In this document: positions 41,227 to 48,799 of the stretch, in pieces | Layout of the letters: every line of letters begins with the position of its first letter | Numbering within the stretch: position 1 is the stretch's first letter | Assembly (NCBI RefSeq): GCF_032397745.1 | Contig: NZ_CP135921.1 | Coordinates: 4,700,501 to 4,764,500, forward strand | DNA: 64,000 bases | Direction of reading: 5' to 3' | Source: Bradyrhizobium prioriisuperbiae | GTDB taxonomy: Bacteria; Pseudomonadota; Alphaproteobacteria; Rhizobiales; Xanthobacteraceae | Translations under genes and position numbers: made by a program | Notes under the pieces: model-generated | The model's input: the letters and a program-made list of their open reading frames with translations, nothing else | The model's database searches: none | Told to the model about the DNA's origin: nothing

Positions 41227-44200
41227 TCTCCTCGGTCTTTGTCGATCGTCCGCGCCTTGCCATCGTCATCGCCTTTGTCATCACCATCGCCGGGGCGCTG
41301 GCGATGCTGCGGATTCCGGTGGCGCAATTTCCTGACATCGTGCCGCCGCAGGTGACGGTCTCCGGCGTATTTCCCGGAGCCTCCGCCTCGGTGGTGGAAT
41401 CCAGCGTCGCCCAGCCGCTGGAGGCGCAGATCGTCGGCGTCGACAAGATGCTCTACATGAAGTCGACCAGCGGCAACGACGGCAGCTACAGCCTCACGGT
41501 GTCGTTCGCGCTCGGCACCGATCCGGATATCGACACCGTCAATGTCAACAACCGCGTGCAGACCGCGCTGTCGCAACTGCCCTCCGAGGTGCAGCTGCAG
41601 GGCCTGACGGTGGCGAAAAAATCCTCCGCAGTGCTGCAGTTCATCACGCTGTACAGCGAGAGCGGCGCGCAGGATCCGCTGTTCATCACCAACTACGCCA
41701 TCATCAATGTGCTCGACGCGATTTCGCGCACCCCCGGCGTCGGCCAGGCCAACCTGTTCGCCAAGATGAACTATTCGATGCGGATCTGGTTCGACTCGCA
41801 GCGGCTCACCAGCCTCAATCTTGCGCCCTCCGACGTCGTCAATGCCATCAAAGCCCAGAGCGTGCAGGCGCCGGTCGGCCGCATCGGCGCCCGTCCGATC
41901 AGCGACCAGCAGCAATTTCAGCTCAATGTGCAGACGCAGGGCAGGCTCGCCAGCGCCGAGCAGTTCGGCAACATCGTGCTGCGCGCCAATCCCGACGGCT
42001 CGGTGCTGCGGATCAGCGACGTTGCCCGGGTCGAGATCGGCGCGCAGAACCTCGACAGCGAATCGCGGATCGACGGCCGCTCCGGCGTTCCCATCGGCAT
42101 TTATCTCGCCCCCGGCGCCAATGCGGTGAGCACCGCCAAAGCCGTGCAGGCCACACTGGATAAATTGTCGACGCGGTTTCCCGAAGGCCTGAAGTATCTC
42201 GTGGTCTACGATTCCACGAGCTTCGTGCGTGAGACCATCGGCGAAGTGGTCAAGACCCTGGGCGAAGCCTTCATCCTGGTGGTGATCGTGGTGTTTCTGT
42301 TTCTCGGCAATTTGCGCGCCACGGTGATCCCGGCGGTGGCGGTGCCGGTCAGCCTGATCGGCGCCTTCGCGGTGCTGCTGGTGCTGGGTTATTCCGCCAA
42401 CACGGTGTCGCTGCTGGCGATGGTGCTGGCCATCGGCATCGTGGTCGACGACGCTATTGTGGTGGTGGAGAATGTCGAGCGGGTGATGGAGGAGGAGCCG
42501 GAGCTCTCGCCTGCGGATGCCACCAAGAAAGCGATGACGCAGATCACAGCGCCGATCATCGCGATCACGCTGGTGCTGCTGTCGGTGTTCGTGCCGATCG
42601 CCTTCATTCCCGGCATCTCCGGCGAGCTGTTCCGCCAGTTCGCGGTGACGATCTCCGCGGCGATGGTGATCTCGGCACTCAACGCGCTGACGCTGTCCCC
42701 GGCGCTGTGTGCGGTGTTCCTGCGCCACACCGGGCCGCGGCGCGGCATCATGGGACGCGTGCTCGGCGGCATCGACTGGGTGCGCGATAAATATGCTGGC
42801 GGGGTGCGCCGGCTGGTGCGGATGGCGGCGCTGTCGCTGGTGCTGGTGGCGTTCTTCGGGCTTGCCGTGTTCGGGGTGTCGCGGATCACGCCGACCGGAT
42901 TCCTGCCCGAAGAAGACCAGGGCGCGTTCTTCATTTCGGTGCAGTTGCCGGACGGCGCCTCGGTGTCGCGCACCAGCGATGTGGTCAAGCAGGTGGAGGG
43001 CCTGCTGAAGCAGATGCCGGGCATCGACCACACGCTGTCGATCGTCGGCTTCTCGCTGCTGGACGGCGCGTCGGAGCCCAACGCCGCCTTCATGGTGGCG
43101 CGGCTGAAGCCGTTCGAGGATCGCAAGGCGGCGTCGGAATCCGCGCAGGCGCTGATCGGGCGCACCTTCGGCGCGGGGTCGCAGATCCGCGCGGCCAGCG
43201 TGCTGCCGTTCAATTTGCCGCCGATCATCGGTCTCTCCACCAGCGGCGGTTTCGAGTATCAGCTCGAAGCGCTGGAGGGGCAGGATCCGGCGGCGATGGG
43301 CAGTGTGATGGGCGCGCTCGTTGGCGCTGCCAATGGTGATCCCAGGCTGACGCGGGTGTTCTCCACCTTCACCGCCACCAATCCGTCGATCTATCTCGAC
43401 ATCGACCGCGCCAAGGCGCAGGCGCTGGGCTTGAACATGAGCGACGTGTTCACCGCGCTGCAGGCGACGCTCGGCGGCATCTACGTCAACAACTTCAATC
43501 TGTTCGGCCGCACCTGGCAGGTCAATGTGCAGGGCGAGGCGGCCGATCGCGGCGACATCCCCGCCATCTGGCAGATCTATGTGCGCAACAGTGGCGGCCA
43601 GATGGTGCCGATCCGCTCCATCGCCAGCCTCAAGATCGTGCAGGGCCCACAGGTCATCACCCGCTACAACAATTATCGCTCGGTCACCGTGAATGGCGGC
43701 CCGGCGCCCGGGATATCGTCGGGCAGCGCGATCGCCGCGATGTCGGAAATCTCCAACACAACTCTGCCGCCGGGCTACAGCTTCGAATGGACGGGTACCG
43801 CCTATCAGGAGCAACAGGCGTCCGGCCAGACCGGGATCATTCTCGCGCTGGCGATCCTGTTCGCCTACCTGTTCCTGGTGGCGCTGTATGAAAGCTGGAC
43901 GATTCCGATCCCGGTGCTGCTGTCGGTGGTGGTCGGCGTGCTCGGCTCTTATTTGGGCATCAAGCTCGCCGGGCTGAATCTCGATCTCTATGGCCAGATC
44001 GGCTTGGTGGTGCTGATCGCGCTGGCCGCCAAGAACGGCATTTTGATTGTCGAATTCGCCAAGGAGCGGCGCGAGGCCGGCATGGCGATCGACGAGGCGG
44101 CCATCCTCGGCGCCCAGACCCGGTTCCGCGCCGTGATGATGACCTCGATCGCCTTCATCCTCGGCCTGCTGCCGCTGGTGATCGCCACCGGCGCCGCCCA

Positions 44201-44387
44201 GATCAGCCGGCGCGGGGTTGGCACCGCGGTATTCGGCGGCATGCTGGCGGCGAGCTCGATCGGCATCTTCCTGGTGCCGATGCTGTATGTGACATTCCAG
44301 AAACTGCGCGAGCGGGTGAAGGAGCGTTTTGGCGGATCGGCGGCGCCAGCTCACGGGGAGATCACTCCACCGGCGGGCACTCCCTGA
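41223..44387 (+). CDS. RND multidrug efflux pump, inner-membrane permease (AcrB/MexF family)
   Basis: Proton-driven exporter, 1054 residues, full family length. Twelve helices with two large periplasmic loops; the proton relay pair in TM4 is visible as [17 protein letters not shown]. The N-terminus ([20 protein letters not shown]) and the late TM10-12 segments ([40 protein letters not shown]) match HAE1-type pumps. It follows the adaptor with a 4-base overlap. A long open frame on the opposite strand is a GC-rich shadow. Likely exports hydrophobic compounds or dyes; the substrate is not readable. Confidence 0.96.
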   Translation: MISSVFVDRPRLAIVIAFVITIAGALAMLRIPVAQFPDIVPPQVTVSGVFPGASASVVESSVAQPLEAQIVGVDKMLYMKSTSGNDGSYSLTVSFALGTDPDIDTVNVNNRVQTALSQLPSEVQLQGLTVAKKSSAVLQFITLYSESGAQDPLFITNYAIINVLDAISRTPGVGQANLFAKMNYSMRIWFDSQRLTSLNLAPSDVVNAIKAQSVQAPVGRIGARPISDQQQFQLNVQTQGRLASAEQFGNIVLRANPDGSVLRISDVARVEIGAQNLDSESRIDGRSGVPIGIYLAPGANAVSTAKAVQATLDKLSTRFPEGLKYLVVYDSTSFVRETIGEVVKTLGEAFILVVIVVFLFLGNLRATVIPAVAVPVSLIGAFAVLLVLGYSANTVSLLAMVLAIGIVVDDAIVVVENVERVMEEEPELSPADATKKAMTQITAPIIAITLVLLSVFVPIAFIPGISGELFRQFAVTISAAMVISALNALTLSPALCAVFLRHTGPRRGIMGRVLGGIDWVRDKYAGGVRRLVRMAALSLVLVAFFGLAVFGVSRITPTGFLPEEDQGAFFISVQLPDGASVSRTSDVVKQVEGLLKQMPGIDHTLSIVGFSLLDGASEPNAAFMVARLKPFEDRKAASESAQALIGRTFGAGSQIRAASVLPFNLPPIIGLSTSGGFEYQLEALEGQDPAAMGSVMGALVGAANGDPRLTRVFSTFTATNPSIYLDIDRAKAQALGLNMSDVFTALQATLGGIYVNNFNLFGRTWQVNVQGEAADRGDIPAIWQIYVRNSGGQMVPIRSIASLKIVQGPQVITRYNNYRSVTVNGGPAPGISSGSAIAAMSEISNTTLPPGYSFEWTGTAYQEQQASGQTGIILALAILFAYLFLVALYESWTIPIPVLLSVVVGVLGSYLGIKLAGLNLDLYGQIGLVVLIALAAKNGILIVEFAKERREAGMAIDEAAILGAQTRFRAVMMTSIAFILGLLPLVIATGAAQISRRGVGTAVFGGMLAASSIGIFLVPMLYVTFQKLRERVKERFGGSAAPAHGEITPPAGTP

Positions 44388-44435
44388 GCGTTGCGGCGTT
44401 GTCTGGCGTGCTGCATTTGCTCAGAGACGATTGCG

Positions 44436-44774
44436 ATGGACGCCTATGACCTGATCCGCTCCGCCGTTCTCGACCACCGCTGTCTGACAGCGACGTACCG
44501 GCGACGTGTCAGACATTTCAGTCCACACTGCCTGGGTCGCAACAAGGATGGCGGCTTCAGTGTGCTCGGATTCCAGTATGCCGGGCAATCCAGCACAGTC
44601 TTGCCAGCGGGCGGCGAATGGCGGTGCTTTGCAGTGAGCGAGTTGACGGGGATCCACATCAACAACGATCCCTGGCGCACCGGTTCCCATGCCGGCTCGC
44701 GCAGTGGTTGCGTCAAACTGGTCGATGTGGATGCCTATCTGGACAGCGGCTCGGGCGATCGTCGGCGGCGATAA
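44436..44774 (+). CDS. Small conserved hypothetical protein (possible WYL-like fold)
   Basis: 112 residues: MDAYDLIRSAVLDHRCLTATY opens a beta-rich sequence with RHFSPHCLGRNKDG, FSVLGFQYAGQSS and GGEWRCFAVSELTGI. The order 'xYRRRVRHFSPHxLG....VLGFQYAG....WRCFxVxxL' is reminiscent of stand-alone WYL-related domains seen in rhizobia, but I cannot confirm it. Follows the RND pump gene by 48 bp on the same strand and could be the operon's third gene. Confidence 0.55.
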   Translation: MDAYDLIRSAVLDHRCLTATYRRRVRHFSPHCLGRNKDGGFSVLGFQYAGQSSTVLPAGGEWRCFAVSELTGIHINNDPWRTGSHAGSRSGCVKLVDVDAYLDSGSGDRRRR

Positions 44775-44777
44775 AAA

Positions 44778-45014
44778 TCAGCGGCCGCTGGGCAGTCGCG
44801 AACGTCCGTCATCGCGCCGCACAAGAGGTCCGGCCGGCGGCACCTTGTTCTGCACCGAAAACACCCGCGCAATATGCTGAAAATCCGAGCGGCGGCCTCG
44901 CTTGATCAGCCGCGCCAATTCAACCGGGTCGAACGGACAGCCATCATGGTGGTGTTGCGCCACCGAAGGAGCGATCCATTTCGCAAGGAGGATCTTGAAA
45001 CGAGCGAACATGGT
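44778..45014 (-). CDS. Hypothetical small protein
   Basis: 78 residues from ATG 45014 (longer starts reach into the terminator at 45140-45178). FARFKILLAKWIAPSVAQHH then DPVELARLIKRGRRSDFQHI ARVFSVQNKVPPAGPL. It looks helical at the start and basic at the end; the third-position GC is consistent with a real gene, but no ribosome-binding site is obvious and no family is recognised. Convergent with the small protein at 44436. Confidence 0.4.
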   Translation of the reverse strand, partial: TMFARFKILLAKWIAPSVAQHHHDGCPFDPVELARLIKRGRRSDFQHIARVFSVQNKVPPAGPLVRRDDGRSRLPSGR

Positions 45015-45124
45015 GGCGAGCCGAGCACGAGTGTCGAAATGCATAATGCAAGGGATCGGCGATGGTTGCAAAGTTATTTCGTCGTGACGTGGCGCAATAT
45101 TGGATTGCAGTGGGATCAGAGCTT

Positions 45125-45232
45125 GTCGTGCCCGGATCGGCAAAAAAAGAGGCTGGTTCAACACAGGTTGAACCAGCCGTTAAAAGCTGCCCGGCCCGCC
45201 GGTTGGAGGTCAACCCGCGGACCGGGCACGAC
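45125..45232. repeat. Nested inverted repeat around the terminator
   Basis: GTCGTGCCCGG (45125-45135) and CCGGGCACGAC (45222-45232) are perfect 11-bp arms enclosing the hairpin at 45151-45178. The whole ~108-bp unit has no coding function and could be a further dispersed palindromic element with an intrinsic terminator inside. Confidence 0.6.
45140..45178 (-). terminator. Rho-independent terminator for the small-membrane-protein operon
   Basis: On the minus strand GGCTGGTTCAAC, loop CTGT, GTTGAACCAGCC (a perfect 12-bp stem, 45178-45151) is followed by TCTTTTTTTG. It ends transcripts coming from 46077 to 45322. Confidence 0.9.
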
Positions 45233-45321
45233 AAAGGCGAGGGGCCATCCCCGACTTCGCCGTTTTCAAAAGGCGCATCGCACCTCGTGAACCGAATTCA
45301 GTGAATCTGGATGCTCCGTGC

Positions 45322-45486
45322 TCATGGGTCGAACAGCACACGCAGCACGTCCGAGCCCGGCGGCGACGTGAGGACGTAGATGCCGACCAGCAGCACCACG
45401 AAAATTGCGAATGCGGGCCAGAAGATCGCCTTGTCGGTCAGCGGGTTTTTGTCGTCGTCCAATTGCTTGTCCAGTTCGTTGCTCAC
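45322..45486 (-). CDS. Single-pass small membrane protein, paralog of the next gene
   Basis: 54 residues from GTG 45486 (GGGAGAG upstream; the adjacent GTG 45489 is an alternative). Sequence pattern: charged N-terminus (NELDKQLDDDKNPLTDKA), one helix (IFWPAFAIFVVLLVGIYVL), then TSPPGSDVLRVLFDP. The stretch LTDKAIFWPAFAIF...VTSPPGxxVLxxxF is the same as in the 45572-45769 product. Third gene of a three-gene unit running from the CRP-type site to the terminator. Function unknown. Confidence 0.7.
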   Translation of the reverse strand: MSNELDKQLDDDKNPLTDKAIFWPAFAIFVVLLVGIYVLTSPPGSDVLRVLFDP

Positions 45487-45571
45487 CACATCAACTCTCC
45501 CGCTGTCGTTCGACGGCTCACGCGTACCGAGGCAGGTCTTTGCTTGATCCCCTGCATTTGAAGAAAATGTT

Positions 45572-45769
45572 TCAGCCACCAAGCAACGCCATCTTCACCC
45601 AGCTGCCACCCGCGACCGGCGCCGATGTCGTGAACATCGCCTGGACGACATTGCCGCCGGGTGGCGCCGTGACGAGGTAGAGCCCGATCAGCAGGGACGC
45701 GAACAGCAGGAACGCCGGCAGGAACAGCGCCTGGTCGGTCAATCGGGGGGCGTTCAGTTCGGTGTTCAT
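45572..45769 (-). CDS. Single-pass small membrane protein with TAPPGG motif
   Basis: 65 residues from ATG 45769 (GGAG nine bases upstream). NAPRLTDQALFLPAFLLFAS then LLIGLYLVTAPPGGNVVQAM, one membrane helix, and a short C-terminal part with TTSAPVAGGSWVKMALLGG. Clear paralog of the 45322-45486 product (LTDxAxFxPAFxxF, xPPGxxVxxxF). Middle gene of the operon. Function unknown; a subunit or stabiliser of a larger membrane complex is one possibility. Confidence 0.72.
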   Translation of the reverse strand: MNTELNAPRLTDQALFLPAFLLFASLLIGLYLVTAPPGGNVVQAMFTTSAPVAGGSWVKMALLGG

Positions 45770-45819
45770 GGGTCCAACTCCGGTGGCCATGTTGCGTGTC
45801 GGCGTCATGTTCTCGGGGC

Positions 45820-46077
45820 CTAGTGGCCGGCGGCCAGCCGCGTCACCGGCGCGGCACCGGGAAGCGCTGTGCCGGCGGCAGAGGATGAGGACTGGGCGAT
45901 CGGGAATTCGGCCTGGACGGCCTCCGAGACCAGTTTCCCCCCGTCGGAGCCGGCGGCCATGAACAGCACGACCGCGGACGCGATCAGGCCGCAGACGGCA
46001 AACATGCCGATGATCCAGGGTTCGTCGGTTCGGCGGTCGATCCGGAAAGTGGTCTTGTCGTGGGTGGGGTGGGTCAT
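45820..46077 (-). CDS. Single-pass small membrane protein, first gene behind the CRP-type site
   Basis: 85 residues from ATG 46077 with a strong GGAGG. N-terminal soluble part (THPTHDKTTFRIDRRTDEPW), one helix (IIGMFAVCGLIASAVVLFMA), and a tail rich in S, A and G (about 45-85). It is not an obvious paralog of the other two but shares their size and topology. It begins 76 bp after the CRP-type palindrome, so it is the proximal gene of the unit. Confidence 0.75.
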   Translation of the reverse strand: MTHPTHDKTTFRIDRRTDEPWIIGMFAVCGLIASAVVLFMAAGSDGGKLVSEAVQAEFPIAQSSSSAAGTALPGAAPVTRLAAGH

Positions 46078-46152
46078 GAGATGCCTCCACTGCACTCGCG
46101 CTGTCCTCACGCTGCACTTGGCATCCCTCCCTTAGGGCGAATCCCGATTCCC

Positions 46153-46174
46153 AAATGTGAGCTGGCTCACATTT
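46153..46174. promoter_or_regulatory. CRP-type operator (perfect 22-bp palindrome)
   Basis: AAATGTGA-GCTGGC-TCACATTT, a perfect match to the E. coli CRP consensus TGTGA-N6-TCACA with its flanking A/T. Its centre is about 87 bp upstream of the start at 46077. The neighbouring CRP-like gene keeps the Arg-Glu-...-Arg residues that read TGTGA, so it is the best candidate to bind here. Confidence 0.88.
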
Positions 46175-46374
46175 GCTAAGAGACTCGTCGGGCTAGGGTA
46201 TTTCGAGCGGGGACGGGCAATCCGCGGGGCTGAAATATGATCCGGACAACCAGGATGTCGACTTTCAGGATGCCGATTTGGTGCTCCGCGGGCCGTGGGG
46301 TCATCCCCGCGCACCCGCGTGGCCGCGGCGTGCCGGCCAAGCGGCGTTTTCGGCGGTTTTCAGGCCCGTGTCTT

Positions 46375-47088
46375 TTAGGTTTCCGGCTCGTCTTCGGCGG
46401 CAATTACCCTGAGCGGGGTCATGTCCAGCACCACAATGGCGCCATGGCCGAGCTTGACCCAGCCCCGCGCCACCCAGGCCCGAAGCTGCCGGTTGATGCT
46501 CTCCCGCGACATTCCGATCATTTCGCTGAGTTCCTGCTGGGTCACGGCGACCTTGTCGCTTTTGGCGGTCGCCGGATCGCGCTCGCCAAGCCGGATCAGG
46601 GTTTTGGCCAGGCGGGTCTGCAGGTCGGGCAGGCCGATCTGCTCGACATGCTCGCTGACCCAGCGCAGCCGCTGGCACAACAGTTCGATGAACTTCATCA
46701 GCAGCAGCGGCTGGCTCTGCATGAAGGGCAGGAAATCGCGCTTGTCGAAACTCAGGATTTCGCAGGCGGTGTTGGCAACCGCATCTGCCGTCCGTGGCGA
46801 GCCGTCGAGAAAGGCGATTTCGCCGAACAATTCACCGGCGCTGACCAGGTTGAAGATGGTGCTGCGGCCGCTGGCGGCGGATGTGCCGATCTTGACGGTG
46901 CCGCTCATCACCGCCAGCAGCCGGTCGCCGGGGTCACCCTTGGCAAGGACCATCGCGCCTTTGCGGAATTTGCGGGTTTTGGCGTATTGGCAGAGGTGCG
47001 CCAGCGCCTCGCGGTCGATGTCGCGAAAGATCGGGTGCGCGCTGAGAAAAGCGACCTTGTCGTCCAGTCGGGTGGTGTCTTTCGCCAT
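46375..47088 (-). CDS. CRP-type (cyclic nucleotide-responsive) transcriptional regulator
   Basis: 237 residues. The cNMP-binding barrel has the phosphate cassette GELFGEIAFLDGSPRTADA (residues 85-103), with the Glu and Arg-Thr that hold a cyclic nucleotide, and none of the FNR cysteines. The winged helix QQELSEMIGMSRESINRQLR (about 184-203) has R195, E196 and R200 in the places that contact TGTGA in E. coli CRP. The perfect CRP-type palindrome is 0.2 kb downstream in front of the small membrane protein operon. A P450 gene begins on the other side after tandem 15-bp repeats. ATG 47088 has only a weak ribosome-binding site. Confidence 0.93.
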   Translation of the reverse strand: MAKDTTRLDDKVAFLSAHPIFRDIDREALAHLCQYAKTRKFRKGAMVLAKGDPGDRLLAVMSGTVKIGTSAASGRSTIFNLVSAGELFGEIAFLDGSPRTADAVANTACEILSFDKRDFLPFMQSQPLLLMKFIELLCQRLRWVSEHVEQIGLPDLQTRLAKTLIRLGERDPATAKSDKVAVTQQELSEMIGMSRESINRQLRAWVARGWVKLGHGAIVVLDMTPLRVIAAEDEPET

Positions 47089-47090
47089 AT

Positions 47091-47150
47091 GCCTGATCGT
47101 AATGGGTCTGACCGTAATGGGCCTGATTATAATGCGCCTGATGATGTCTC
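47091..47150. repeat. Four 15-bp tandem repeats at the 5' end of the CRP-type gene
   Basis: GCCTGATCGTAATGG, GTCTGACCGTAATGG, GCCTGATTATAATGC and GCCTGATGATGTCTC, back to back, starting 2 bp before the CRP-type gene. The third and fourth copies are partly degenerate. They lie in the divergent region between the regulator gene and the P450 gene and could be regulator-binding or a variable promoter spacer. Confidence 0.75.
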
Positions 47151-47401
47151 GCGTGGAAGCCGGTCCCTACCGCCGGCTTTGAACCCAAATCACGCGGGAA
47201 CTACAAACAATTGCCGAGTAAAGTGCCAGAAGTACCAAGTGAAAAATAATTGCATCGACGGGACACTAGCCTCGAAACAGCGGCTCGAAAAGGGCGTCGC
47301 GCGCCGCGATGGCGCGTCGGCCCGCTTGCGTCGCTTCGTCCCGGATCGGGAATCAAACCCCGCCGCCATGCGTGCCGGGACGACATCGTGAGGACAGCAT
47401 C

Positions 47402-48799
47402 ATGCAGACCAACGTTTCCGAGCCGGCGGTGAAGGCCGACCTGACTTTCAATGGCGGCGCGTCCACACAGCCGTCGACGGAGCCGGACACCTGGTTCTGG
47501 AAGCGGCTGAAGCTGCGGGGCCAGATCGCGGGCTATCGCATCTTCTGCTACCTGATGAACCACATGCTGCTGTTCAAGCTGTTCTTCGCCGTGCTGCGGC
47601 GGATGCGGCCGCTGGCGCTGATCGGGAACACGCTGTGGGTGACCAAGGCGGACGACATCCGCGAGGTGATGAGCCGGTTCGACGATTTCCTGCTCGGCGA
47701 ATCGATCGAGCCGGGGATGCCGTGGGGGCAATTCATGATGACGATCGACTGGCGCGAACAGCATGCGCTGGAGCGCGCCATGCTGCAGAGCGTGGTCAAT
47801 CCGGCCGCCGACGTGCGGACGTTGCACGCGATCGCCGCGGATGAGTGCCGCAAGCAGGCCGACCTCGCCAGCGGGCGGATCGACGTGATCGCGGGGATCG
47901 CCGAGCCGGTGGCGGTGCGCATCGCGGCGGACTATTTCGGCGTGCCGCCGCTCGGGGGCAGCGCGCATCGCATGGCGGACGCGATGGCTGATCTGTCCGG
48001 CCTCGTCCTGCTTCAGCCGCCGGTCAATTCGCAGCCGTGGGCGAGTTCGCGCGAGTATATCGCCGGGGTGACCAAAGCCATCCTGGCGCGGATTGCGGAG
48101 CGCAAGGCCGCCATCGCGCAGGGCGACGCCAGCCTGCCCGACGACTTGCTGACCCGCCTTGTGCGCAAGCTCGGCGACAGCAAGCTGCCGCCGTGGTTCG
48201 GCGAGGACTGGGTCCGCCGCTATCTCTCCGGCCTGATGTCAACAGGCGGAGCGACCATCGTGCGCGCCGCCGCTCATGCGATCGACCAGTTGCTGGAGCA
48301 TCCGGAAGGATTGCAGCAGGCAAAAGTGGTGGCAGCGCAGCTCGATCAGGCGCCTGGCGATCCCAAGCTGACCGCGCAACTGCGGCAACTGATCTATGAA
48401 GCGCTCCGCCAGCGGCCGATGCTGCCGATGATGGTGCGCACATGTCCGCGCGACACCGTGGTCGCCGCCGGCACAAAGCGTGCGCGCGTCGTGCCTGGTG
48501 GCTCGCATGTCATTCTCGCCGCGCTCGGCGCAATGCTCGATCCGGAGACGGTCGAATCGCCCAGTGAATTCCGTGCCGGCAGGCCAGACGACGTCTATCT
48601 GCTGTTCGGATACGGCCTGCGCGAGTGCTTCGGCCGCTACGTCGCCGAATCCGCGCTGATCGAGATCATCCGTTGCGTGGTGCAACTGCCGGGGCTCGCG
48701 CGCGCGCCCGGATCGGCCGGCAGCATCAAATATGTCGGTGTGGCCCCGCGCTCGCTGACGGTGACGTTTACAGCGCCGGGCGCGAGGAGTGCCGCATAG
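47402..48799 (+). CDS. Cytochrome P450 (first gene of P450 / membrane protein / DyP operon)
   Basis: 465 residues, haem-thiolate protein. K-helix E-x-x-R as IYEALRQRP; haem loop LFGYGLRECFGRYVAESALI with the Cys ligand (about residue 410). The I-helix pattern is atypical (LMSTGGATIVRAAAHAIDQL: no acid-Thr pair), which is seen in P450s that use peroxide or act as peroxygenase/dehydratase rather than classic monooxygenases. No N-terminal anchor is certain. The stop overlaps the GTG of the next gene by one base. Substrate unknown. Confidence 0.87.
   Translation: MQTNVSEPAVKADLTFNGGASTQPSTEPDTWFWKRLKLRGQIAGYRIFCYLMNHMLLFKLFFAVLRRMRPLALIGNTLWVTKADDIREVMSRFDDFLLGESIEPGMPWGQFMMTIDWREQHALERAMLQSVVNPAADVRTLHAIAADECRKQADLASGRIDVIAGIAEPVAVRIAADYFGVPPLGGSAHRMADAMADLSGLVLLQPPVNSQPWASSREYIAGVTKAILARIAERKAAIAQGDASLPDDLLTRLVRKLGDSKLPPWFGEDWVRRYLSGLMSTGGATIVRAAAHAIDQLLEHPEGLQQAKVVAAQLDQAPGDPKLTAQLRQLIYEALRQRPMLPMMVRTCPRDTVVAAGTKRARVVPGGSHVILAALGAMLDPETVESPSEFRAGRPDDVYLLFGYGLRECFGRYVAESALIEIIRCVVQLPGLARAPGSAGSIKYVGVAPRSLTVTFTAPGARSAA

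Noticed and set aside
40917..44354. 1145-codon open frame antisense to the RND pump genes
   Set aside because: The product is rich in His, Arg and Asp and has no family features. The plus-strand frame is a full-length AcrB-type pump with conserved proton-relay residues.
45301..45561. 86-codon plus-strand frame opposite the small membrane protein
   Set aside because: The minus strand has paralogous one-helix proteins with ribosome-binding sites and a terminator; the plus frame shows nothing.
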